Positions 26,101-38,500 of a DNA stretch of 64,000 nucleotides are shown one piece after another. The first letter of the stretch is position 1, and each line of letters starts with the position of its first letter. The position numbers were made by a program, and so were the translations under genes. The stretch lies in contig CM062213.1 of assembly GCA_031216445.1 (NCBI GenBank), positions 11,409,501-11,473,500 on the forward strand. Direction: 5' to 3'. The DNA is from Lateolabrax maculatus (lineage: Eukaryota > Chordata > Actinopteri > Acropomatiformes > Lateolabracidae). The notes under the pieces were generated by a model. That model saw only the letters and a program-made list of their open reading frames with translations. It had not been told where the DNA came from and made no database searches.

Positions 26101-28138
26101 TTGACTGTATTAAGCACCATATTTCATACTGTACGCTGCAGTAAAACACTGAAGATCACCATAATTTGTCGGACTCACCAGGCCCCACAGGGCGCCCTCC
26201 TGTGTTGCGACGATTGTGGCAGCTCGCGGCGTGTTGTACATGAGAGCCAACTCACCGAAACTACCCTTATTGTCATACTTTCCAACGCACACGCTCTCTC
26301 CGTCCTTCTGTACAAAAATATCATACACACCCCTGGAAAAGACATGACACACAGACATATGGAGACAAAATCATTGTGAGACCGACAAAATGTAATCTAG
26401 TTATAAACAATTCATCTGTCACTCACTTCTCTATGACGTAGAAATTGTCTCCGTCGTCTCCTTGGTCTATGATGTGTTCCTGAGGCTCGACCAGCAACTC
26501 GAACATGCCGTCCAAAACCTCAGAGAACTGCTCCTAGAGGACATTAGGCAAGGCAAGTATGTTATAGCACCTTTCAATAACAAGGCCATTCAAAGGGCTT
26601 TACATTAAACATTAGGACAAGATATTATAGAAACACAAGGCAATATAAAAATAAACATCACTTGGTTTTAAAGAGAGATATGAATAAGTTTGTCCCAAAG
26701 TTAATTTCATAAAATGCATCAAACAGAAAAGTCTTGAGCCTCAGATTAAAAGAACTGAGAGTTGGAGTTTGATTGAGATACGTGGAGCATAAAACTGAAC
26801 ACTGCTTCTCCATGTTGTTGTTTGGGGACAGTAGGCAGAGCAGCAGATCAGAAAAGTATTTTGGCCCTAAACCATCCAGTGCTTCATTTACCAAAAGTAG
26901 TATTTTAAAGTCCATTTTTGACACTGAAAATCACAGACAAAAAACACGCAAAATTCTGAGAAATGGAATTATGTGTTTCATTCTTTTGGTCTGAGTGAAG
27001 ACTCTAGCATCAGTCAGAGTCTGATCTTTTTTATACTTTTTATGCAGTACAGTCACATCAGGTGCCTGTGTGTGTGTCTGTGAAATAAATATTCATATAA
27101 TATTTTGTCTAAAAAAAGAAAAGTCACCATCAAAAGGACAAACAGTTCTTTCCATCCTTCCTATAAAAGCTCATTTGTGCTGTTGTACCTGATCCAGGGT
27201 CTTAAACAGTAAAATGTCTTTGCACGCGTCCTGAAGTCTGCGACGCTGCTCGTCTGTTTTGGGATACACAACCCGGGGCTCTGCGTCATCGTCCTCGTCC
27301 TCATCGGGGTTGTACGCCTCTGCACAGACTGCAGCAGGACAAACACATTAAAATGCCCAACCGTGCTCGACATGAATTGATATTGGTTACGCGTTGTTCC
27401 AGTTACTGACCTGAAACTCTGCGATTGTATTTACTGGCGGTGGACTCTGCAGACAGAGACAGTGGTGAATGTATTATTAAAGCATAAGGAAGCTCATCAT
27501 ACTTTGTTAGTTCCTGTGACGTGTGTGATGTTGTTTCTTCTCATCTCTACATTGTGCACATTGTTATCTTTTGCATTTTTTTCTATATGCATGGTGAGTT
27601 TCTTGGGTTAATGAGGGTTGTTTTGTGTCATGTGATGATCCAGCTGTAGGTGGAGCTGTAATCCTTGTGCCTGTATACACCCTGCTCTTTGTTCACACGG
27701 ATGTTTGCTGACTATGATCTTATAGGTCAAAACTTTGTATCAATAAAACCTTGCAAAATTTCAGTGTGCGGACAGTTTTTCCATTTCCTATGTGTGAAGC
27801 TGTGGGGTTTGAAACATCTGAAACTGTTTCTTTCATTTGGAGTACATTTGAAGCAGAAAACAAAATAAATGAATGTAATAACACTCACTAATAGTCTCTT
27901 CCTCCTCCTCTTCATCGTCCTCGTTGGGCTTATTTGAATTAGTTTCAAATGTCACTCCTTTCCGTGCAGGCTTGGCACTGCGTTTCTTGCCTTTTTGGTC
28001 ATTTCTTTGGCCCTCCAGAATTCGTGTAAAATGCTGCACCGCAAACTCAATCAAGTTTGGCGGCCTGCTGCGGAGCACCTCCACTGTGTATCCCTGCAGC
28101 AGCTCCTTCAAACCAGCTGGTATCTCAACAGTACTCAT
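23119..28138 (-). CDS. PRKAR2A: cAMP-dependent protein kinase type II-alpha regulatory subunit, complete, 397 aa
   Basis: Inhibitory cAMP-binding subunit of PKA that docks to AKAPs. Exons in transcript order: 28138-27889, 27446-27411, 27328-27189, 26533-26427, 26332-26179, 25891-25790, 25658-25584, 25487-25422, 24718-24580, 23243-23119 (TAG). They join to 398 codons (human 404 aa). Residues 1-45 are the dimerisation/docking domain (IPAGLKELLQGYTVEVL). An acidic linker follows, then the inhibitory phospho-site RRVS, encoded on a 36-nt exon. Two cyclic-nucleotide domains carry phosphate-binding cassettes FGELALMYNTPRAA and FGELALVTNKPRAA, both with the essential Glu and Arg. A Ser in the RRxS position marks type II. 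The second of two adjacent ATGs is chosen by alignment to MSxxxIP. An untranslated first exon with a donor at 28220 is likely. SLC25A20 next door matches human 3p21. Which teleost duplicate (aa/ab) cannot be told. Confidence 0.95.
24834..25362. mobile_element. MITE with about 60-bp terminal inverted repeats
   Basis: The left arm (24834-24893) starts TGGGGTTCCATCGGTGCC. The right arm (25303-25362) is its near-perfect reverse complement and ends GGCACCGATGGAACCCC. TA lies outside each end, which would fit a TA target-site duplication as in Tc1/mariner-type elements. A third copy of the right terminus sits inside at 24991-25014, so one element may be nested in, or partly duplicated from, another. 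The element lies in the PRKAR2A intron between exons 24718-24580 and 25487-25422. It has no transposase frame. Confidence 0.8.
26546..26935 (-). mobile_element. 5'-truncated LINE retrotransposon (L2/RTE-like), C-terminal reverse-transcriptase ORF remnant plus 3' tail
   Basis: Read on the minus strand it contains FKILLLVNEALDGLGPKY and then LRLKTFLFDAFYEINF. These match the known C-terminal end of non-LTR retrotransposon ORF2 (a KxLxxLGPKY block and an FxxxLKTxLF block). Its 3' end has the typical CTTGCCTTGCCT tail of fish LINEs. The middle of the usual C-terminal region is missing or degraded. It lies in the PRKAR2A intron and ends 12 bp from the acceptor of the exon at 26533. Confidence 0.75.
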
Positions 28139-28219
28139 CATACAGGTTCAGGGGTCACAAGTTGGATAATCAACCAGAAAACTAAATCTAAATATCAAAT
28201 ATTTATATTTATTTCTCAC

Positions 28220-28320
28220 CTCTGGCTTGTCCCACAGATTTGATCAACATAGTTCTGTCCGGGGCCGTCAACACAGGAGCAACCTGACTCCTCCTCTCGT
28301 CCCACCCTCTCTATCATTCA
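28220..28320 (-). other. Probable PRKAR2A 5' untranslated exon
   Basis: A minus-strand donor GCCAGAG/gtgagaaat at 28220 closes a stretch richer in GC than its surroundings. The matching acceptor must lie between it and the ATG at 28138; I see none that is strong, so the junction is uncertain. The exon contains an ATG (MLIKSVGQAR...) that would be an upstream start if transcribed. The 5' end is unknown. Confidence 0.4.
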
Positions 28321-28558
28321 GCACCTTATTGATTTCTGTATTTAGCACGGCCTGTCGGAAAGTATTGACCAGGACTTTTCACATCAGATGTAATTAAGGA
28401 TGTCCAATGGATTACGCCTCAGAACTCAGCACAGAGAGTGACAGAGAGAGGACTTTCAACAGCTTATCCTGGTGTTAGACAGCTGCAGTAACACATACCA
28501 TCAGATAATTATAACTGAAAAACCATCTCAAAACTTTACAGAGGTAACAAAGTAACTC

Positions 28559-29165
28559 ACTGTATAAAAAACTGAAATGGGAAATGTATGGTAACTTAAG
28601 AAAACCTAAGGACAGAATTCATGTAATTTCCAATGGAAAACCTAGATGAACATGAAATTCAGCGTAACGTAGAGACTTTGTTGGAAAACCCACATTATAC
28701 CCATTCAAAAAGACTCACACAAAATGAGGCAAATTATTGTCATATATTTTGGCTTTGCCTATTATGAAATCCTTTCTGGCAAGAGGTTCATAAAGTTTTG
28801 CAAAAAAATAGAAATCCCATTTACATTGGGGAGCCTCTATATGATTGCCCTTCCCTCAGAAAATGTGAACTCTGGTTTCAAATAGTTATATTTCATATGC
28901 TTAATTACACTTAGATCTTTATGATGGAAAGAATAACTGGTTCCACCTACCAGTATCTGTGTATTTCTATTAAGTATTTACATTTGTATACTTTCATTTT
29001 AGTATTTCTTATGCCTTTTAATTTTTTTGACTTATTTACTTTTGTGTAAATGATTATTACTTAATTTATTATTATCGTGTAATCTTAATTTCCACAGACA
29101 GTCCAGGCTTACATGTTTTATGATGACTTCATTTGTATATTGTAAAATACTCCAAACAAAAAGAG
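28559..29165 (+). mobile_element. L1-type LINE fragment, 3' end of ORF2 plus 3' UTR
   Basis: On the plus strand a degraded frame reads ANYCHIFWLC, then (after a stop) PFWQEVHKVL. This is the cysteine/histidine-containing C-terminal region of L1-like ORF2, where HxFWxC...FWxEVHK is typical. Stop codons interrupt it. An AT-rich 3' UTR follows to about 29165. It lies upstream of PRKAR2A, between that gene and SLC25A20. Confidence 0.7.
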
Positions 29166-29798
29166 AATTTAGAAAAAGTGTTTGACAATCTCATCTTTAA
29201 ATATGTATTTTCTACTTTTTATTTCTATACATGTTGACATTCACATATTGTTTAATCAATCTCTTTATGACTACTCTCATGATTTCATATTAAAACAAAC
29301 AGAAAGTGTATTTAGCTTCGGTGGTCACTGAGTGGAGCGTGACCGTACAGGAAACAGACAGAGTGAAAGGCGTGTATTGCTGAGAGACTGAACACACAAT
29401 ACAACAAAATGCACCTTTTCCCTGATATGTACACCTGCTCGCAGATAACAAAAGGTAAGGCACAAACTGTTCAGTTCACTCCTTTTCTCATATAAAAATA
29501 ACACAGTTTAAACAAAAAACGAGAAAAACAAAAAGGAGTGAGAACATTCGACTGTCTCTGTGTGTGTTTGTGTGTGTGTACTGGCACAGGTGCAGAGTCA
29601 TCACAACATCTCTGACCGTCAGCAGGTCTTAATGATCCAAGTGCTCTGAAGTACCACAAGGTGTCAAAGATAATAAAGTACATTATTGGAAAATTATTGA
29701 AATCTCTTGGTATTGTTTGATTCAGTGTGTGTTTGTTCTGCTAATAACTCCACTCAAGAGTTTGGTTCCTGGGATTCACATACGACGCTGAGCCTTCA
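29166..29798 (-). other. PRKAR2A-SLC25A20 spacer and SLC25A20 3' UTR
   Basis: Apart from a plus-strand exon-like stretch at 29409-29454 (see findings), no gene is seen. The part nearest 29798 is the SLC25A20 3' UTR. No unambiguous minus-strand AATAAA was located. Confidence 0.5.
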
Positions 29799-32700
29799 TC
29801 ACAGGTCCGGTGCTGCCCAGTTCAGGAACTTCATTGCGAACTCAAATCCTAAGAAACAAGCCTGAAAAAAAACACAAGACGGACAAAACTTTGTGTATAA
29901 ATAATGAAGGAATTAATAACTATTTATTAACACATCCTCTTTATCCTTTTCAAGTTGAACCCCGCCATATGCCCCTATGTACCGTCCAGCTCCTCTGAGC
30001 CTTCACAGTGTTACTGAACTGAAGAATAAGTGAAGTGCACTCACGGCGTTTGCAGGGAAAGCTCGAAGCATGACAGCATTGAAGCCCTTATACAGAGAGG
30101 TCACGCCCTCCTCCCTGATCAGCTCCCGCAGAACGTCACGAAAACCATTGGGATACTTTCCTTCAGGAGCTGAGGGAGAGACACGTTAGAAAACTCAGTC
30201 ACACACACATATTTTAATGACAAACGCTTGTAAAAGAAAAAGTTGCCTTCTGTAATATGGAAAAAGTTGAGGACATTTTTCTATTAGAAGTAAGTCAAAG
30301 GCAACTAGACTTGCTGTTTTACAGTTTTTCAGTATTCTTTGTTTAGGCAAGACCTCTTTATTTGTACATGAATTTAATAACCAAAATACAGAAACATGGC
30401 CCATGTTTGACTGAACTTAGGTAATTTAACTTAAGGAAAGAAAATGTGAAAATCCAAGAGCTGAATTAATGGCAAGATGTTCAACTGTGTTTTACGGGAT
30501 TCAGACTGAACTGCTAACTCTGTTCTGATAAATGTAACAGTGGACATGCAATAAATAAGACAAATGGAAAAAGACTGGTTGTAATTATATTAAAAATTAC
30601 ATTGGTAATGAATTAATTACTCATTAATAATAGTTTAGCCTCAAATTGTGGAATCTAAAAACAAACCTGTTTGGAAACGAGACTTGAGCACGTCGGCTGG
30701 AATTGCGACGGCCCAGTTAAAGATTCCAGCCATTCCTCCGGCAAACAGCACACTGGGAACACTGAGCTCGTTGTGGCTGCAGGGAGAAGACAACAGCTTC
30801 AACTTCTCAGAGGTCTTTAACATAACAGATAGTTGTTATTACTGTCAGGAAAGAACAAATATTCACTTTTTTCCTGGTGGTGTGAGGACGTTCTTCAACC
30901 ACTCGTAAGACGTGAAGTACATCCCACTCGCTGGAACATCTGTGTTACAAAATAAAAAATAAAAAAAAAGAGACACTTCAATATTCCACCATAATATATG
31001 AAAAATTGTTATATTGAATGAATCAATAACTAAATGTATAAATGTGATAAAAACCCTACAGGGGGGTAGACAAAATAATGAAAACACTTACATTGAAAAC
31101 ATACATATATACATATAAAGTAACAAAAGAGGGTCCTATTAGATTGAATGTTAAATATCTGATATCAGTTACATTATTCCACTGATCTGCAGGTGGTGGC
31201 CCAAGAAATGCAACAAAGCCCCAGTAAAGGCATGTAAAATAATGCATTATTCAAAATACTCAGAAAACCAGTTCTGCAAATGTTCCATGGAGGTAGGAAG
31301 TGCCTTCGGCATGTTTGTTAGACCTCAAAGATACACACAATGTGTTTTAGTGAGTAATGGATGTAAACAGGGTACTTGGGTAAAGGTTTGAGTTATTTTC
31401 CATCAAGCGTGCTCATTATTTTATCTTCCCATTGTAAACGTCAAACCTGACAGTGAGTTCAGTCTGCTCAGGTTTAGGCTCTATCAGATTGAAGACGCAC
31501 CTCTCATGAGAGTCAGAGCGGTGCCTTTGTAGATTCCTCTGATCCCAGACTGTTTGTACAGCTGTTTGGCACAGTCCATGGGTCCCGCATACTTCACCTC
31601 TCCTGTTGCTGCCTGGATCTGCACACATAGAAACACACACGCAAATTGGTTCACACTCCATATTCAGTAGCACGGGAGACAGTGATTAGATCATGTATAT
31701 CTGTGGAACCTCTGACCTGTAGGAGGCATTTGATGCGCTCTCCAGGAGCCATGATGGCCGTGGTGAACACACCAGACAACATCCCTGCAGCAAACAGCTG
31801 CGGATACCTGCAGGACATGATGTACTCACATATTATCACCCACAGAGTGGAACAAGTAAGTGAACAGTGCAAACACCCACGACAGAGCAATCACCTACGT
31901 AAGGATATCATTGGGGGTTTTCTGTTGGAGTTTCTTGCCCATCCCAAACCCAAAGAAACAGACAGCAAACATGGGCGTGACTCCGATGATCGGGGCCGCC
32001 ATGCCTTTATAGAGTCCTTTCACACCCTGTGAGGGAAGAAGGTAACAGGGAAACATCAGCACGAGGGAGGAAAGACGTTTTGGACAACGTTTTATCTCAT
32101 CCATCCCAGAGATTAAGTCAGGCATGCATCCTCACCTCTTTGGCTAAGGTCTTTTTACAACAATCAATGGTTCCAGCATACAGGAGGCTCTCTCCAGGTT
32201 TGGGTTTGGGCTGAGTCTGTAAACGCACCTGAGGGGAAAAAGAGGATGCACTTTGAATCGATACAAGGAATCCATAAAGAAACGGTTTTCAGTGTCTGAT
32301 GCAGAGGTACTTGCACGGAGACCCCGACCTCAACCCCATCCAACACATTTAGGATGAGTTTGAAGACAGACGACAACCAGACAGTGAATACAAACAATAC
32401 CCAGAGCAAATACTAGACTGTAAATAATGGACTAATGGACCAAAATGAATACTAATGTTTTTCTGTGTGTGCTGGATGTGTAAATAGGCAACTGACTACC
32501 AACGGCCATAAGGACTTTGTGAGGTGATAATATGTCACAATCAGTTAATGCAGGTTTAAAGCATTGTGACCACGGTATAAACTCAGTACTGTAGGTGTAA
32601 AGGGGTGATAATGGGGGGGGGGGCATCAGTGCTGCATTCAGGTGACATCTGTCAAAACCTGCAGCGAGCCGAGTCATGTAACAGACTGAATGTGGGTCAA

Positions 32701-33021
32701 AGGGCAGCAGCAACCTGAGCTGACGCCCTTGAGCTCCCTGCAGCTACACGAACATTTACCACTAAATACAGGAAAATGTTACATCCACGCGGCCGACCCG
32801 GACTCTGACCAGGAGAGAAATATCTGACATGTTTGTCCGGCTCTGCTGGCCGCGGTGTCCCCGGACGGACCCTCGTCGTGTCCCAACGCAATGCGGTGTG
32901 TAAGCGCGGTAATCACTTTGATGGTGTCGAGTGGATGTCCGGCGAAGACGAGGCAAACCCCCCCGAACCCGCCGGCGAAGAAGTTCTTCAGCGGACTGAT
33001 CGGCTGCGGCTGTTTGGACAT
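29799..33021 (-). CDS. SLC25A20: Mitochondrial carnitine/acylcarnitine carrier, complete, 301 aa
   Basis: Inner-membrane antiporter that exchanges acylcarnitine for carnitine, needed for long-chain fatty-acid oxidation. Exons in transcript order: 33021-32917, 32228-32136, 32026-31899, 31807-31717, 31618-31501, 30939-30867, 30776-30667, 30169-30045, 29861-29799 (TGA). They join to 302 codons, the human length exactly. The three carrier repeats each carry the PX[DE]XX[KR] signature: HPLDTIK in exon 1, APGERIK at the end of exon 4, and IPADVLK in exon 7. They are followed by downstream matrix motifs such as GIRGIYKG and GVTSLYKG. The start MSKQPQPISPLKN matches the family N-terminus. SLC25A29 is the nearest alternative but lacks this overall fit. 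The gene is tandem with PRKAR2A, as in human 3p21.31, and starts in a CpG-rich region at 32780-33240. Confidence 0.96.
31050..31330. mobile_element. Fragment of a dispersed DNA-transposon-like repeat
   Basis: It begins with CAGGGGGGTAGACAAAATAA followed by TGAAAACAC, a terminus I recognise from dispersed elements in fish and frog genomes. A related start occurs at 45515. The opposite end is not evident. It lies inside an SLC25A20 intron. Confidence 0.45.
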
Positions 33022-35511
33022 GTTGACTCTCCGCTCTGCTGGAAGAAAAAAAACACACACAACGGCGGCGAGTGAATGAGACTGACACCGAAAACAAAGC
33101 CACACTCATCCAAAAACCGAGAAACGACATGTTACCCGGTCGACTGTGGCTCTGAGGAAAGCTGTTTGTGTGCTGCTGTCACTGCTGCCTGCTGGACCTT
33201 TCACCCACATTCACCCGGACCGGTTTGACTGCCGCACAGCTCTACTGTGGTACGTCTCTGTTTGGTGTCCGGGTGGAAACTTTAAATTTGTCTGAAACTT
33301 GAATTATTTAAAAACTTGCTTTGTTGTTATTATGTTACGTATTTAATTCTGTGATAATATAATATTTTATTTTTTCGTTATTCATGTTTATTTACAAAAT
33401 ATTAACTTAATTTTTACGTAAAAAAAACATTCCATCCATATAGTATATATTGTATCTGTTGTGCGACCATTGGTGTATATTTAGACAAAGAATAAGAACA
33501 GGAAAAAGAGGGTGTAACATTGTTATATAATTAACATTACAATATACAATTTATTACATACAGATAAAATACAGATACTAAAGATAAAAGATACTATAGG
33601 AGCCCATTTACTGTATGTATCTATGACACTATACTGTGTATTTAAACAAAAATCATTATATCATTATATTATTTAACAAGCTTGTGCAGATTGTGTCTTT
33701 TTTTCACCTGCATACTATCAGTCAGTGCTCACGTTTTCTTTTTTTTGCAATGTATAATTTTCAATATATATCCTGTTTGTTTTGTTGCGTTGTTTTGTAG
33801 TGTAAAACATTGACCTATACATGTCAACAAACTTTGAATTAAGGTTTTTTTATGTTGTTTACTTTACCAAAGTGTACTGTCACATAATCACCCTCACAAT
33901 TAACAATCCGACCACTTCCACTGTTAAAATATAGCTTTATTAGTTTTATTATAACACAGTCATAGCACTTCTGCGGACAATGTTAATCATGGAAAGAAGC
34001 GACACTCACCTCTCTCTCTCTCTCTTTCTCACATACACTGTAAACAGACACACAAATAATCAATGAATGAACACTTGGACGTTAACTAAAAACTGATACC
34101 ACTTCTGGATTGTATCTACCTTCTCAAAAACATGTTTCCAGATGGGGGAAGCCATGTCAGGGAAAAAAACAGATAAGTCAAAGTGTAAGATGGGAGAACA
34201 TCAATCACTACGTCATGGAGAAGAAACAAGGAAAGGTACATGTTGCTGTAAAGTATTGAACCCACAAGGAGATAAAAGAAATGCCCTGTATTTCTTCTCC
34301 CTTGTCTTGATTTCAGATAACTAGAAATTAATAACACTGACTAATGTATTATCTCAGATAATAAGTGCAGAACACTTTTCCCCTCCATGAAGCCACTGCT
34401 CACATCAGCCAAGACTCAGTATATTACAGCGATATTACAAGTTGCTTTAAAGCCTTATTGCCGCACAGTTAGTGTAAATGAGAACGCAGCATACAGACAC
34501 AAACTCTTCAGTCCAACGGACATAAATCTGTAAACAGTCTTTGACTTCTGGTGCTTGAGTTTTGCATATGTAAGTACAGAGCGATCATCTTGAAGTGTTT
34601 GAAAAGCAGTAAAGAGACAAAAGTACCAGACTGAGAAAACTGCAGGAGAGACTCAATATGTAGCAGCAAAGGTTACCCAGCTAACAGCTTAGCAATGATA
34701 ACACAAGTCAGTTTGCTTTTTTTTTTTTCATTAGAATAGTAAACCTTTTCAATTTTTTCTACTTAAGCTTAATTTTAATTCTGATGAATGAAAGAAGTCA
34801 GTTTTAAGAGTATTATACCCTGTAAAGAAAATAAATGCTCTCACTAACACACAGTAGTTTGGTCCCACTAACAGGGAAGCACATAAAAGGGTCAAAGTAT
34901 TCTCTCAACGGTTCAAATAATGGCACTGTCACCTGTAACAGAACTTCAAATCTGACCTTTTCATTTAAAATCTTTGAATTTGTTCTAAAATCAATTTGGT
35001 TAAAATATTTTGGTAAGAATAAAGTTTAGTCATGGTTTCTGATACATTAAATTCATAATACTATGAGTACATACAGTTAGTTCATTTATGATTTTTAAGG
35101 TAATTATTGCTAAGAATTCACTGTGAAACAGCTCCAAGGTTTGGCCTATATTTTGGCTATTTTTAATCTGCAAGTATGACTAAACCTCACAGGTTTTTTG
35201 TGCATTTGTCATATTTTTTCCCCTTCTTGAAGAACACACACAAAAAAAAAAAACTCCCACTCCATTTTCAAAATGAAACTCATTTGAAAAAAACAAAGCT
35301 GTGAAAACAGCAACATCTTTCAGAGATCAACATCACATGCATGCTGCAGCCCTGGACCACGAGTCCAGGAAAACATTGGCAAAACTGCTGAGCTTCTTTG
35401 AGCACAGGCTGGCACAGGATACAGTTCTCTTTCTTTCAAGCTTTGTTGTACCTCCCTGCAGTAGACGGGAGCAGACTACAGTGTGTGAGCATGATACTGA
35501 TATGGTTAGTC
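33022..35511 (-). other. SLC25A20 promoter, spacer and NCKIPSD 3' UTR
   Basis: 33022-33250 is CpG-rich and belongs to the SLC25A20 promoter. About 33260-33900 is very AT-rich, with no gene seen. About 33950-35511 is probably the NCKIPSD 3' UTR, with no supported coding frame. Confidence 0.55.
33936..33950 (-). terminator. Candidate NCKIPSD polyadenylation signals (two)
   Basis: Two minus-strand AATAAA words (33936-33941 and 33945-33950) lie about 1.56 kb past the NCKIPSD stop codon. Confidence 0.4.
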
Positions 35512-38500
35512 CTAGTTCTCACAGATCTGTGGGAACTCCTTGTAGATCTGCTGTACAATTAGCTTATCCATCTGTTTCACCGTGGCGCTCCCTTCATCCT
35601 CCGCTGGATCTTCCTCCTCCCTGAGAATCCTCTGCAGTGCCCCCTGCAGGTCGGACAGACGGTGCAGGTGCTCCAGGTAGTCTGTCGAGCGCATTATGGA
35701 GTGCATGAGGGAGAGATACTCCATCCGCAGCTTCACAGGGAGGGGGAGAGAGGATTACAATCAGACAAGGTAACATACTCTTCATACAGTACGTAGCATT
35801 AAAGGAATAGTTCAACAGTTAACCAGCTGCTGGCTGTAGCTTCAGATTTTACCGTACAGATATAAGATTGGTATCAACTAATATCATAATTAATCATATA
35901 TCAATAATTCTCAGCAAGAAAGGGAAGTTTCCCAAAATGAAACTATTCCTTTAAAAGCTGAAAATAATCAGTAGCGTTGCGGTGTGTCAAGGCCTCACCT
36001 TGTCTCCAGGTGACAGGTCAGATATTTGTCGAACGGCGATGTCAATCATCACCATCATGTCAGTACGGTAGAAGATATCAGCGGTCTCTCGGCTGGCGAA
36101 AACATCCTGCAGAAACTTGAGCACTGAGTGCGGCGCAGGCGGGGTGTGTTTGAACATACACACAGGGTCGTCTGGAGAGGAGGCGGTTAAAAGTGAGTAA
36201 TGATGTCGGTAGGCAGAAAGTATAGATGCAAAGTGAGAAATATGACAAATGGTGGTATTTTACCGCCTCTGTTCAAAAGCAGCAGCACTTTCTCTGACAG
36301 GATCTTAACATTTTTCTTCTTCAGCTCCTGCATGATCACATTGCTGCTGGGTGCTGGGTGACACAGACAAGACACCAGAAAGTATTAAAGTATAAATATA
36401 AAAAGATAAGAGCCAGAAGACCTTAATGATGGCTCTGCTGCATTTTCCATATCAGTGAGCCAGTGTGCAAACCCTGTCATTGGTAAATGTGAAAGGAAAG
36501 CCATCAGTAATGTTATTATTTATACTTTTGCTTCCTGCAATGACATGTCAAAGGGGCTGCTGGGGAAATGGAGGCTGTTCTCACCCGTGTGGTGCAGGTT
36601 GAAGGCCAGCAGGAGGTTCAGGAAGATGTCAGGCAGCTGCTCTGTGGGATCAGAGGGGAGCCCGTCCTCCACCACACCCAGCAGGAACTGAACAAAGTCA
36701 GCATTCAAGTGTTCTGAAAGCAGGGCGGGTCAGGATTATGTCTTAAATAAAGAACTCAATATCCCTTTAATACACCTGTTAATGGAGGCATGTCAAAAAC
36801 GTCAATAAACAAAGGTTTGGAAAACCTTTTATAATCTGTCAGATTAGGTGAAAAATGCATTGTCATGAAGCTGAAAACACTGTCACTGTTTTGGAGGAAA
36901 TAGCAGTGCTCATCAGTGATGCTCTGTTGGACAGTATGCATGTTTATTATAACACAGAAGCTTTATATATATACCATACCATAGTGATGATATGGCACCT
37001 GTTCGCCCATTGAGAAGATCATAGTAAGTACCAAAGCTGTGTAACACATCTTTTGGTGTTCTGAGGAAAGAAAAATAGGCAAGAAATAATAAATCAGAGT
37101 AATTATGGATAATATTAAAATTGGGAAGTGCTAGAAATGAACAAGAGACAGTGAAAAATAAATATATCTACCTTGTGTGTCAGTCTGTAGGTCCCTGGCC
37201 AGCTCCATGGGGAGGATGGAGTTGAGGAAGGTGGAGATGAGAGCAGCATCCAGGCTGCACATCGCCCCGAACACTTTGAGGAGCAGCAGACGCAAAGAGA
37301 CGCGATGCTCCTGCACGGTCACATGATGGCAACAATGAGTCAACACTGACCAAACGTACCCTGAACATCACCGACATGCATACTAACACTGTAACGATGC
37401 AGGTTCGACTTCAACAACAAAAATATAAAGAATATCATTGTTCAGCACCTACATGTGCAATTCAGCGACAAGGAAAATAAAAAGAAAGTGTATTTTAAAA
37501 AACTATGTCTTGATAGAGGTATCACAATGACATTTTCTGAACTAAGATGATGCTGATGATTCAAAGTCTGTTAAAAAAATAAAATTATTATTATTATTTT
37601 GTCTTACCATCTGATAATATGAAACCAGAGACAGCACATTCTCATAGTGGTTGGCCTTGCACATCCTCTTAGACACCTCTGGATCTGCATCAGTCTGAGG
37701 AGAAAAAAAAAGCTTTTAGTTGTAACAGCAATGATATAATAGCATCATAACTATGCAATTTCATAATCTGGTCGACGGTCATGGTCCCTGAACACACCAG
37801 AGGATTATGGAGCCCATTAACAACTCATCTGGACAACGCAACCCTGATCTGAGTTTTGGTCGGGACAAACTGCCAACAAAGAATATTTGGCAGCCTGGAG
37901 AGTTTACAGATTCAGTCTTAAACGCACTGTTGGATTTGTAAAGTCGTCTGAGCCGCTCTGATCCTATCAAACATGTCTGGTATTTACAGCACGACATCTG
38001 AACGGGTCCTGCGGTCGCATCACAGACTCATCCCACAAGAAAATGTTTGATATTATAATGATGAGGATAATGCAGTAAAATCAACTTGGAAACTTTTGTC
38101 CTGCTATAATGGGTTGAATTCCTGTTTTGTAAAGTTCATTGTTCATTTTTGTGGTACTATCCTGCTTATTTCATATTTCATTCTTTTACTGTGAATCACT
38201 TTTAAAAGTGCTAATATAATATAATAAAACATCTGTGAAATCCATCTTGACGTGAGTGACACAGTCAGGCAGAATTCATTAAACATAAATTGTTACAGGA
38301 GAGAGGTCAGCAGCTCCCTGCATCATACCAGTATCTTCAGCAGCTCTTCCAGGTAGCAGGCGATGAGAGCGTGGTCTTCATGAAGCGCCCAGCTACGCTG
38401 CTGGGAATCGTCCCGGTGACGAGTGAGGTCGCTGAAGATCACCTCCAGCCTCTGTTCATCGTGACACACCTGACCCTGCGGCAGCGCTGCACTCAGATCC

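Noticed and set aside
26658..26924. Minus-strand 88-codon frame as a possible gene
   Set aside because: It resembles the degraded C-terminus of LINE ORF2 and lacks upstream coding sequence, so it is listed as a transposon remnant.
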